Source of the DNA: Protula sp. h YS-2021
Taxonomy: Eukaryota > Annelida > Polychaeta > Sabellida > Serpulidae
Assembly: GCA_949752745.1 (NCBI GenBank)
Contig: OX457027.1
Coordinates: 61,672,329-61,736,328 of the forward strand
Direction: 5' to 3'
Length of the DNA: 64,000 nucleotides
Below are positions 29,961 through 40,900 of this stretch, piece after piece; position 1 is the stretch's first letter; each line of letters begins with the position of its first letter. The position numbers and the translations under genes are program-made. A model generated the notes under the pieces. That model saw nothing but the letters and a program-made list of their open reading frames with translations. It was not told the origin of the DNA and searched no databases.

Positions 29961-32900
29961 GCCCAGTATCATCTCCTTCTGTCAAAAACTGTAGGTGGAA
30001 TTTTCTGGAAACTATCCAAACGAAAAAAAAAACAGAAGAAAAAAAAACGAAAAAAGGTAGAAGCTTCCAGAAAAAGTACAAACTTATACCCAGTTGCAAG
30101 CGAGGTTTGCAAGTTGGAATTATCACCGTTGTTATAATTTCAGTTACTGATATTGCTTTTGACCGATTGAGATCTCTACTGATTTTAATTAAGAATCAAT
30201 GATATTGAATACCAAACAGTTTCGGCTGCTACAAAGCAAGATCTCTGTGTGGTTGTGTTAATGTCAGGTAACGAATTCACAGCAAGAAAGAATTTTTTTC
30301 TATTTTGTAAGTGTGAGTTTAAGCCGAGATTCACCAACCCAAAGACTTAAATTGTGCCTCGTCCCCTGGATCTGAATTCTTAAAACTTCTACGGCAGTAT
30401 AATTGTGAGTAAAATAGAACAACACATAGGCAAATTATCAGTGCAAAACTAGACCGATTTCGTCACCGATTAGCAAAATTTACATTTGCCTTTGAAGGCT
30501 GAAAAATATTGGATTTCACATGGAACTTTGTTCAGAAGTAACGTCACGATGCCATTTACATTAAAACTTGCACAGCAAAGGCAAGATCTTGCAAAATCGC
30601 ACAGTTTCAAATAACTTTAACAAAATTTGTTAGATGAAGTAGCTTTGAAGGAGCACAAATTTTCTATTCGCATGGAACATAAGTGAAATAGCCACTCTCA
30701 GGCCATTTCTAACACCAAACAAATTCAATTTTCAAAAGCGCTTGAAAAATTTATAAACCCTTAAGAGTAAGAAAGCGAAAAACAAAACGAGTAAGAAAAA
30801 GAAGAAGAAAGTTGCTCTTATACCTTGAATACGGCTTGAATCTAGTGCCATTAGGGCTTCTCCTGGTGTCGCTGTAGGTTTCGGGGGGTTTATGAAGGCT
30901 GCCAGCGCTACCAGGCACCTTCATCTGAACTCTTATGGTGCTGGGATGTTATTTAACACTCAGCAAGACGAAATCTTGCAAAGAGTTATATGCTTTGGTA
31001 TTAGGGCACCCGTGAGATTTTCATCGTTTTTTAACACTTGACAAGCCTTTGGCTTGCAAGAGTTACGAGCAGCCGTTCGTCCATTCCTTCTTCTTCACAG
31101 CTTTTTCGATTTTTTGTGTCTTCTTCTTCTCTGACACTATGGGCCCTAGGACCATGAAACATGGGACTTATGAAGAGCTTGATTTGAACGTGAGCATGTC
31201 ACTTTTTATTTCCGTCTTCGATTTCGTTTTCTTGGTTAAAATGCCATGTTAAAAGAATGTATTTTTCGCAAGTAAATGCAGTGCATTTTACGTACATCGC
31301 AGAACAGAGTTGCTGAGCTTTGTGCGAGCTCTCACAGCGTAAATAGATAACACGGCGTATGCCTGCTCAGTCAATAAAACCTTAAGCCAACAAAAACCAA
31401 ACACTACTTGGCTTATAAGACGTATTCAAGCTGTGTTATTTGCAATATATTATTCAAGAAATAACCCAATGAAGGAAGTATTTTTGCTTTTTAATTTTTG
31501 TCAAGTGTTTAACATTTCGCTAGCGAAATAAGTTTCTAGTTTTTTTTTTCCTTTACGGTCGACCGTCATTTTGTGATCACAACTCGTCAGAAACTACTTT
31601 TTCGATTGATACCAAACTTTCGCAGTATATAAAACATGACGTAAGCTAATTCTATCAATATTTTTTATTTATTATTAAGGTTGTTTTCAAGGTCAATTCA
31701 ATACGCAAAGACAGGGTAATTTTCTTCTGCAATGAGCAAAAGGCTGATGTTCGCTGTGCATGGTTTGCTATTACCTCACAGCTGAGGCCTGCTGTAAACA
31801 CAGTGGATGCTTTGGTGAATTGCTAAAATTAAGTACATGTGTGTGCATGCAACATAGTTCGAAATCAGTTGAACTTATGTGCAGCTGAGCACGATAAAAA
31901 AGATTAATAGACTTTAAATTTAATAGCGTGCATTTCTGTGTGCATCATTATAATGCATCATTATATATAAAATATTATTAACATATAAACATTAATTGTC
32001 ATAAAGTTTTCGATGTAGTTTTTTAATGCTACTCATCGAATGTCAAGAAATAACGGTCAAAATGTAAAACAGAAACTTCGAAAATATTAAAAAAAATCAC
32101 ACGCTCGAGAGTGGTTGGATGGAGGAGTAGGGGCTCTGCATCAGGCATGTTAAATGCACACTTATATGCAGGTTGGTTTTTAGCAGGATACATGGTTATG
32201 AAAAGTAAATTATCCTTTTAGAACGGGATCGCACTAAAATAGAATTTTAGGTTTTTTTTCTTTTTTAATTTTAATTTCGGCCATGTGTTTACTGATTTAC
32301 CTCAAATCGTGCTCCTCGTTTAATTTGTTCTGTTTGCACGATTTGGGTCGCATTTACTATACAAGTATCAGTCCATTGAGAACTTAAACACATAAAATGT
32401 ACATTCTTTTAATTTTTTATTAACAGGGGGCCAAGATATCCAAGATATCTTGTCCTCGGGGAGTGGGCAACATATATGTGCCGTATCGTGCATAAATTTC
32501 TCCACAGCTGCATATATGTGGCTGCACCATCATGGTGTTCCTTATTGGCAAGTGACTCACTTTGGTATATTATACCTACTCCTTTCCTTTCAGGACGACA
32601 AGAAGTATTGTCCAGGCAATGCCTAGACAAGTTGCAGGAACAACTGTCGGCATTCCAGTGGACCTCTTGACTTCGCTTTGATAGTGCAACCCATGAATCC
32701 CAGTTTCTCACTTTGTTACGGTACTAACCATAGCCTCGAGTAACAGCCAATGAAGAAATCGTCGTCTTTACAATGTTATTACTACATTGCGTTTATTTAC
32801 AACTGTTGTTAATTTAATTTACTGAGTTTATTTTATTAATGACATAAAACACTTCATTCCAAGCTGGAAATGATAAAAAATTGAAATGCATTGAAATATT

Positions 32901-33109
32901 TATACGGAACTATACCGTCTACGAACGTAAATAGCTCCCCGTTAATTCTCCATTTTGTCTGTACAACTGCTCCAATAACACTGCTCTGAAATACATTGTA
33001 AGTTTGAAACTACATAGAGTTGGCACCTTATGCGATTGCTTGATATGTTGAAGGTAGCAGACTGTCAGCTTCGATTGCTAAATGTCTGTCCATAAAACAA
33101 ATGATCTTA
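29961..33109. other. Intergenic host DNA, nothing recognised
   Basis: No supported gene. The open frames near 31049 and 32409-32711 show no domain signature. Confidence 0.4.
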
Positions 33110-33142
33110 TAATAATAATAGTAATAATAATAATAATAATAA
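33110..33142. repeat. (AAT)n microsatellite
   Basis: Run of AAT units with one interruption. Confidence 0.9.
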
Positions 33143-34739
33143 ACTGTTATAATAATAAAATACTCTTTAAGGTGAATAAGTTCTAACTCTTCGAACTCTT
33201 TGTAAGCAAATATAATCTTAATACTTTGCAGGAAACTACTTAATTATTTGTGAAATGAAACTCGCTGAGGTACAATGTAGTGTTATTATTACTATCAAAG
33301 CCTGTCTAAGGCTGGGATAAAATACTATAATTACAACTGTGACTCCAGACACAGGGCACCAAAATTTAACTGCTTTTATAACTACTAAACAGTAACTATG
33401 TCCTTTCTGGGAGCTGTATATATAAAGAGGAGATAATTACTCTTTTGAATGTTTGAAGGTCACTTTTTAAAATTGTCTAAGATTTGGTCAAACTGGAGGT
33501 TACGTCCATCTCTGAGAAATTGTTTCATCAAGAGAATATTTTAACTTTATTAATTTATATTTTTATATTCTTGGCTTTGCTCAATACTTGTTTTACATAA
33601 TTGCTTTTAACCTGTTTTAGACTCATCCAATCAAGTATCTGACTCACACAATCTTATCAAAAGAACACCAGAAGACTGCAGAAAGAGACTTACATTCTGA
33701 CGGCCGGTGTTAAAACCACAACATGTGGGATGCTTTTAAATATCACTTATGGCATGACATACCAAGAAAACTAAATTAAGTCGAATACATAACCCTGGGC
33801 AAGCTTCAACTCTACTGATATTTAATCTGATGGAGCACCCTTGAGTTAATTTGATTGAATCCATATAAGGGCATTGTCCTTGGTGCCAAAACGCTCTTTT
33901 TTGTCGATGAAACGGAATAAATTGCAACCAACGAAAGTTTTTTTTTCCGTAAAAACATATCATAATTTTCAAATTTGTTACAATGTCGTGATTGTATTAA
34001 AACATCATATAAGATAACTAGAACGAATAAACTACATGTTATACTGAAAGTGTTCTTTTTATGAAGAATATGTACAAGAATATGTATACCAGAAAAATTG
34101 TAAGGTTAGATCCTGTTTCCATTTCTTTGTTTTATAAATACATTGAATTTAGTTTTATTACTAAACCATGTGTTTCTGAGTTACATATGACGTGTAGTTC
34201 TTAATTAAATTTGCCAAAATAAGGCGCCATATTTCATTTTTATATGACTTAAGACAGCGGAATTTTAGTAATGAGCTGCATAATGCTGTCATTATGTGAT
34301 TTTGTATCAATGTTGTCTGTATCAATGTTTTGTACTGTTGTGCTAATTACCTCACTAGACATCGGATATAAAGCAACAGCATTACCAAATAGATGGTTTT
34401 GTTTTTATTCATATCATGACAAAACCAACAGATATTCTTTGAAACAAAACAACTTGTTGTGGGCCTGAGATCACTTTCTTGGAGTAAAGTGCAAACTGGA
34501 CCCATTCAACTATATACAGGTAAATGGAATGGAATAAAGTGTAAAATTGTTAATCGACTGAAATTTATTGCTCCTATCGGTCGATACGAGTGGAGTTGCA
34601 GAATTAGGTAAATATAAAATTTTCATGCAAACTTGCCACAGCCCACTCAAAAACAGATCCCCGAATTCCTTCCCCTTTAAGGAATATAACTGGACTGGTT
34701 TTAAGCACAGTATTGAACAATACACTAAGCGAGAAACCG

Positions 34740-35240
34740 CTGGCTGTGCCATAATACGCCATCATCTGAAAAAAACGTTAGGGATAAACGATCTGAGCTT
34801 ATTTTCAACACTTTGTGCTTGAAAGACGTTACATAAGAGCTAGATCGGTGACCTTCACATTTTTCCTAAGGTCAAAACCAAAATTTTTCTATCATCTGGA
34901 GACAGTGCGAGCTCCAGCTCCCACTCTACTTCTGGGCATAAACGACGTTACATAGCATGTATTTCTTTGATATAAACCGTAGATATCGAGGTCAAGACTC
35001 AAAATCGGAAGTTGGCCATCATCACGAAAAGTGTTGTTTGGCTGATCTTCAAGACTTTTCTCTCATATAAGAGATATCTTAGTGACCTTGAGCTTAGAAA
35101 TCAAGGTCAAGACCCAAAATTGGCTATTGTCTAAAATACGGTTCAGGATAATAGACTGAGTGGTTGTCAGCCCAATCTGGACCATAGGCGCTTAAGTGGC
35201 GATACGTAAGAGTTACCTTTAGTGATCTTAACCTGTTTTG
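34740..35240. repeat. Interspersed repeat rich in AAGGTCA (copy 3)
   Basis: Contains GGTGACCTTCAC, CTAAGGTCAAAACC, TCGAGGTCAAGAC, GTGACCTTGAGC and ATCAAGGTCAAGACC, plus ACGTTACATAAGAG-type phrases shared with the other two copies. It lies about 1.2 kb outside the left end of the Polinton. Confidence 0.55.
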
Positions 35241-36388
35241 TTTTGTCTTGCAAACACAGCCATGCTCAGCTTTGAGCGGAATTAGTGACAGTTAGAAATA
35301 GCTGCAACTGATTTTAAGAGAAATCTGAAATAAAATTACAGATATCAAGAATTCTGAACAAATGTGAAAACAGCAGTTCTTAAAAAAATTGTATCATCTA
35401 GAGTTTCCGTGCAAAATACATCATGGGACTTCATTTTTCATTTTAATACTGATTTTACAGTTGCAGTAGCGTTTCTTGGTGTGACGTTTTCAGGCTTTAA
35501 AACGTATTATTAAAAAACTGTGGCACACATGTGTTTATGTGACTATAATTCAAAATTGTTGGATCAGTACTGAGAAGTGTAGGTTTCGTTACCAGGTAGT
35601 GAAATCAGTCTAGTTCAAATTGTACTATCTTTCATAAAAATAAACACTGTTAAAATTTTATCGTTATTTTTGGAACAGATCCTTTAATTAATAATTAATA
35701 ATTAACATTGTACTAAGTGCAGAGAGTTTTTGTTTAATATACTGAATACAAATTAAAAAAAAAACGAAATGGATTCAGCGACTTAAGTGGGGAGGAGGGA
35801 GGGGGAGATATCTTACAACATAAAATTGAACCCGCTACTCCACGCCCCGACCCCACAGCCGCAGTCCACCTCAAAATAAAATCCTGGCAGACTGGGAGGA
35901 CCGGCAGACTGGGTGCAGCATTAACATCAGCAGTAAAAATTCCTCTCCTTATCATCAATTGAGATCTCTCTTTTTTTCTTAATGCCTAGTATATTTTTGT
36001 TTTTCTTTTTGCATAATATTTTAATAATATGTTGTGTTTTTTTAAATGTTTATAATGTGTTATTTTATATACTTAAATGATTTATAATTGCTCCAAACTT
36101 TCATCTTGACGTCATAACTTTGCAACTTCTCCATAAAAACCACTTTCGGCTAGACTAAAAATTGGTTGCCAACAAAGAATATTTCTTGGCTGCAAACAAA
36201 ACCGATGCAGAGGGTAAAAATCTGGCTCACATCCACAAGTCCATTGTCTGAGACATCCAACGAGACCGCTAAAATGCAATCGATCATTGCAAGACTTTTT
36301 TTAATTAAAGGCTTCTGTTTGTAAAGAAAAAATAGACAATCCTGTTAACACGGATCTTTTGGGTTCTGCAATAGAGTACTCAGTAGTG
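35241..36388. other. Host flank of the Polinton, nothing recognised
   Basis: AT-rich DNA up to the target duplication. No gene is supported; a purine-rich patch lies near 35786-35808. Confidence 0.45.
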
Positions 36389-36394
36389 GTTCTG
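36389..36394. repeat. Target site duplication GTTCTG (left)
   Basis: The hexamer GTTCTG immediately precedes the left TIR and is repeated exactly after the right TIR at 54407-54412. Six-base duplications are the rule for Polinton integrases. Confidence 0.95.
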
Positions 36395-36428
36395 AGTAGT
36401 ATGATAATGAGAGTTCTACTGCATTTTG

Positions 36429-36751
36429 TGACGTCATACTGTCTGGAAGTGACGTCATCATGTCTGGAAGTGACGTCATCATGTCTGGACCGGAAGTGCT
36501 GTCTAGACCGGAAGTGCTGTCTGGAGTGGAAGTGACGTCATCATGTCTGGACCGGAAGTGACGTCATCATGTCTGGACCGGAAGTGCTGTCTAGACCGGA
36601 AGTGCTGTCTGGAGTGGAAGTGACGTCATGATGTCTGGACCGGAAGTGACGTCATGATGTCTGGACCGGAAGTGACGTCATCATGTCTGGACCGGAAGTC
36701 ATGATAAGCGTTAGGATAGGCGCGACCATCTGTGACGTCATCCTGACGTCA
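36429..36751. promoter_or_regulatory. Array of CRE (TGACGTCA) and ETS (ACCGGAAGT) motifs, left TIR
   Basis: I count ten exact TGACGTCA palindromes (CREB/ATF consensus) and eight ACCGGAAGT words (ETS consensus) in about 320 bases. They are joined by CATGTCTGG and GCTGTCTAG linkers and arranged as a roughly 25-30 base irregular tandem repeat. The motif identities are established knowledge; enhancer function is inferred from density and from position upstream of the TATA box at 37157. Confidence 0.65.
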
Positions 36752-36868
36752 TACTGAGATGATGCTGTCTGGAGCGAAAGTGGTTTGGCCGAGTCAATCA
36801 ACATGAAGCCAATGAACTCGACCTGTCAATCAGTGTAACCATGGCAACAGACCCTAAAAAGCCACGAC

Positions 36869-37092
36869 CCCCCCCCCTAGGACAGACTATGTACCGACCC
36901 CCCCCCTAGGACAGACTATGTACCGACCCCCCCCCCCCTAAGACAGACTATGTACCGACCCCCCCCCCCCCCTAGGACAGACTATGTACCGACCCCCCCC
37001 CAAGACAGACTATGTACCGACCCCCCCCCCTAGGACAGACTATGTACCGACCCCCCCCTAAGACAGACTATGTACCGACCCCCCCCCCCCCC
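36869..37092. repeat. C-tract minisatellite, seven copies, left TIR
   Basis: Seven copies of GGACAGACTATGTACCGA (or AGACAGACTATGTACCGA) are separated by runs of 7-13 C. Only two related units remain in the right TIR, so the array has changed in copy number since insertion or during replication. Confidence 0.9.
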
Positions 37093-37156
37093 ACAGGAGA
37101 GCAAAAATTGTGCTGAATCAGCATGATGAAATCGTCCATTCAGCATGATAAAATCG

Positions 37157-37164
37157 TATATAAG
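37157..37164 (+). promoter_or_regulatory. TATA box TATATAAG of the left terminal gene
   Basis: CGTATATAAGTGTAGTGT lies 46 bases upstream of the chosen ATG at 37210. The identical block faces inward in the right TIR (53263-53270), where it precedes the right terminal gene. Confidence 0.7.
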
Positions 37165-37209
37165 TGTAGTGTAGAGGCTCAGACATCGTCAGACATCGTC
37201 AGACACATC

Positions 37210-37539
37210 ATGGACAACACATCAGCTACTAAGAAAGTGACCATACAATGCTACAAGTGCTGCGTGAGGTTGGAATATGAAGGACAGTCCCACAACTGCC
37301 CGGTGCACCACAACGCACCGCAGCGCTTTTGCTGTAAAACCTGCGGTGGTCTGCTCTGGTACAAGTTTGCGACGACGCTACCTGGGCCAGGACCAATATG
37401 TAATGACTGCTGGTGGTGTGGTATGACTCTGAAGCTGAAGAGCTATTGCGACAGCCATCCGTTCAAGTGCGCGGGAAGACCATTTACAATGCAGGAGTAC
37501 TACAAGTACAAATGCCGCTGCAGGAATCCAACTTGCTGA
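37210..37539 (+). CDS. Cysteine-rich zinc-binding-type protein (109 aa), left terminal gene
   Basis: I do not recognise the family. The protein is very rich in Cys and His with repeated CxxC pairs: CYKCC near residue 14, CCKTCG near 41, CNDCWWCG near 65, then CDSHPFKC and CRCRNPTC at the end. It probably folds around several zinc ions. Earlier in-frame ATGs (37123 onward) lie upstream of or inside the TATA box at 37157, so the first ATG after the expected transcription start, 37210 (MDNTSATKK), is preferred. It is the first gene inward from the left TIR. A histone-type stem-loop follows 17 bases after its stop. Confidence 0.75.
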   Translation: MDNTSATKKVTIQCYKCCVRLEYEGQSHNCPVHHNAPQRFCCKTCGGLLWYKFATTLPGPGPICNDCWWCGMTLKLKSYCDSHPFKCAGRPFTMQEYYKYKCRCRNPTC

Positions 37540-37556
37540 TATACTAAAATATTTCA

Positions 37557-37572
37557 GGCCCTTTTAAGGGCC
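37557..37572 (+). terminator. Histone-type mRNA 3' stem-loop
   Basis: GGCCCTTTTAAGGGCC fits the metazoan histone stem-loop consensus GGYYYTTHTHARRRCC at every position: six paired bases and a TTTA loop. It is on the coding strand, 17 bases after the stop at 37539, followed by ATCC and then a purine-rich ATGAAATGAAG about 10 bases on, where a histone downstream element would sit. The flank before it (ATATTTCA) is not the usual CAAA, and the flank after it is ATCC rather than ACCCA. Function is inferred. Confidence 0.6.
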
Positions 37573-37995
37573 ATCCTATATTATGAAATGAAGCAAAACA
37601 TGTCTGTCTGTGTGTGTGAGAGAGAGAATACATTTTATCACATTTCAGGTCTAGTTGGCGGATGAATACCATTTGACAGACCATTTAACTTCACCGCTAG
37701 ATGTCTCTGCTGTGCAGCAGTGCAGCTGTACAACTTCACAACTGTAAGTAAGACATTCATATACACAAGTAAAATTCTGCTGAGTCAGCAATTTTAACAT
37801 TTTGGAACAAGTTTGAAAAGTTACACACCATATTTTGATTACATGGAAGTAGCATAAAAGTATGAGTGAAACATGTCAACTAGTCAACTAGTGATACATT
37901 CTGCTGAGTCAACACACCATTGAAGTGGTATAAAAGGAAGAGTGAAACGTATATTTTACTTCATTTCAGTTCCAGCAGTTGAAGAAGCAACAACG
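37573..37995 (+). promoter_or_regulatory. polB: Leader and promoter region of the polymerase gene
   Basis: This stretch has no gene. It holds a perfect T-MARE (TGCTGAGTCAGCA, 37778-37790), a near copy (TGCTGAGTCAACA, 37902-37914) and two similar modules, ATAAAAGTATGAGTGAAAC (near 37854) and ATAAAAGGAAGAGTGAAAC. The second module is part of TATAAAAG at 37929-37936, 60 bases before the ATG at 37996. TTTCAG acceptor-like words occur at about 37643-37648 and 37965-37970, so a spliced leader cannot be excluded. Confidence 0.6.
37778..37790. promoter_or_regulatory. Perfect T-MARE/AP-1 palindrome TGCTGAGTCAGCA
   Basis: Exact 13-base match to the TRE-type Maf recognition element bound by Maf and CNC/AP-1 bZIP proteins. 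The same word recurs at 51612-51624 before another gene of the element. Confidence 0.55.
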
Positions 37996-40900
37996 ATGGC
38001 ACCAGTCTACTGTCATGATTGTGATGTGACATTTCCATCTCTGGAAGTGTTCGTGACACATACATGCAAACCAGCTAGGATGAAACGTGCTCATGAAGAG
38101 CTTGTTGAGCAGATTGAAGCCAAGAGACGAAAAACCGTACAAGATGGTGTTGACAGACCTGATCCAGTCCTCTGCTGTAAATGCGCCAAGATATTTTCAT
38201 CTTTGGATGCATTTGAGACACATGCATGTGCTGAGATGGAAAATGTGTCTCATGAAGAACAAAGAAAGAAAGAGACAGTGCAAGTAGGGAGAGGGAGAAG
38301 AGTGAGTCTTGGTGAAAACGCACAGGAAAGACGGTTTGAGCCTGAAGATGGATCGGATTTGCTACTCGAAATGCGACAACAAGAGAATAGAATCAAGAGA
38401 CATTTGCTAGAGACGTTAAACCGTGGTATGAAATGGTACATTGTGGTACATGCACGCTTCAAGAAAATGACACCAAATGTTGAAGGCGTGATGGTAGAAC
38501 AAGTGGATAATGCCTTCATCAGTAGTCCAACGTATGCAGCATACAATCCAACAGATATTGAGAAGGACTTGCCAGAAGCCTATAAAGAATTGTTTACCAG
38601 GTTTGATGAACATGAGCGACAAGGCTCTGGCTGGGTGTTGGATAACATATTATTCATTGAAGTACATACAGCTACGTCAGCGCCTCTGGAAGCAAGCAGT
38701 TTTATCCCACTACCGAAGAAAGTAAAGAGTACAAAGGCGGTGTTAAACATTCAGAATAAAGACAACAAATGTTTCTTATGGTCTGTATTGGCTCACCTTC
38801 ACCCTTCAACAAATGTAAACCCAGAGCGTGTGAATCAATACAAGCTATTTGAGAACGAATTGAAGGTAGAAGGCATGACATTTCCAACACCGATTACAGA
38901 CATTCCAAAGTTTGAAAAGGAGAATGATGTGTCCATTAACGTGTTTGGATATGAACATGATGTCGTTGTTCCCATACAACTCAGCCGAAACACCAGTGCG
39001 AGAGAAATCAACTTGCTTTTGATTAGCAATGACAAGACAAGACATTACTGCCTCATCAAGAATTTCAGCAGACTGATGGCTTATCGATCAAAGCATAATG
39101 GTGTAGCTTTTTATTGTTTCAACTGTCTTCACGGGTTTATACGGCAAGATCTTTTAGACAAGCATCGTGAAGTGTGTGGCAAGCATGGCGCACAACGTTT
39201 ATCATTTCCCAAGGAACCCTTCATCAAGTTCAAGAATGTAGCCAAACAACAGCGAGCGCCGTTTGTCATTTATGCAGACTTTGAATGTTTCACGAAAAAG
39301 CATGAAGGAGACAAGTATCAGCATCATCGTCCAAACAGCTTTGCCTATGTGGTTGTCAGCCAGTATGAGACACGTGCTCCAGTCGTATATCGAGGCGATA
39401 ATGCCGTGAAAGTCTTTTTAGACCATATGGTATATGAACGTGATCGTATTGTGCATGGTCTACAGCAGAAAAAGAAAATAGTCATGACTTGTGAAGATGA
39501 AGAGCATTATAAGAACGCTACAGATTGCTACATTTGTCATGAGCCTCTAGGAGCAGATCGTGTGAGAGATCATGATCATATCAATGGCAAATACCGCGGA
39601 GCTGCACATAATGAATGCAATTTACAATTTCGATTTCGAAAGGATCAGCAGGATGTTGAAGATTCTTTCATCATTCCTGTGTTTTTCCACAATTTACGAG
39701 GCTATGACAGCCATTTGATCATGGAAGAAATTGGAAAGTTCAAAAATGAAACCATTACAGTCATTCCCAACACCGTTGAGAAATATATTGCATTCACCAT
39801 GAGCAATCTGAAATTTACAGACAGCTTTCAGTTCATGAGTACTTCTCTACAGAAGCTGGTATCCAACCTGGCAGCAGAAGGGAAAGACAACTTTTATCAC
39901 ATGATGTCACACATTCACGATAGTGACCAACAAGATTTACTGTTGAGAAAGGGAGTGTACCCTTATGATTACGTGGATGAGCCATCCAAGTTTGCTGAAA
40001 CACAACTGCCGTCCAAAGACAAGTTTTACAGTCTACTCAGTGAAGAAGACATTAGCGATGAGGATTATGCGCATGCGCAGAAGGTGTGGGAGACATTCCA
40101 CTGTACTACATTTGGTGAATACCATGACTTGTACCTGAAATCAGATGTGTTGCTGCTGGCTGACGTGTTTGAAAACTTTCGTCACGTATGTCTCAACACG
40201 TATGAATTAGATCCTGCTCACTACTATACAGCGCCAGGACTGTCGTGGGATGCCATGTTGAAAGCGACAAAGGTGAAATTGGAATTGATTAACGACATTG
40301 ACATGTACCAAATGGTTGAACAAGGTCTACGTGGAGGAATATCTGTCATCACACACAAGTATGCGAAAGCAAATAACCCCTACGTAGCAGATTACGATCC
40401 CACGAAACCAACCAACTACTTGACGTACCTGGATGCAAACAACTTGTATGGCTGGGCTATGTCGCAAAGCATGCCGGAAAGTGGATTTATGTGGGTGAGC
40501 GAGCCAGAATCCATTGACTTTATGGATGTGGATGAAGATGACGAGATTGGATACATTTTAGAAGTGGATTTGGAATACCCATATTCAATTCATGATCATC
40601 ATAATCACTACCCAGTGGCTCCAGAACGGAAATGTGTGAAAGTGGGAGAATTGTCAAAACATAGTCAGAAGCTACGGAAAGATCTAGACATGAAAAGCAA
40701 GCCTAGTGAAAAGCTCATTCCCAACTTGTGTGACAAGAAGAAATATGTGCTTCATTATAGAAATTTACAGCAATATGTCTCACTGGGATTGAAAGTCACG
40801 AAGGTGCATCGTGCCATCATGTTTGCACAGAGCAAATGGTTGGCAAAATACATCTCCTTGAACACAGAAAAGAGAAAGTTGGCTAAGAACCCGTTTGAGA

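Larger units (their letters stand above)
36395..37207. repeat. Left terminal inverted repeat of the Polinton
   Basis: From outside in: a 34-base start; a CRE/ETS motif array; a unique stretch (GATAAGCGTTAGGATAGG to CATGGCAACAGACCC); seven copies of a C-tract minisatellite; then an inner stretch with two CAGCATGAT words and a TATA box. All but the minisatellite is matched in inverted orientation at the right end. The inner boundary (about 37205) is where CATCGTCAGACACA stops matching. Confidence 0.9.

Noticed and set aside
32409..32711. 100-residue - strand frame and its + strand partner
   Set aside because: No recognisable domain, no promoter or splice context; probably chance or a decayed repeat.
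37942..37995. N-terminal extension of the polymerase
   Set aside because: It begins at a GTG within the leader; eukaryotic initiation at the ATG at 37996 is simpler.
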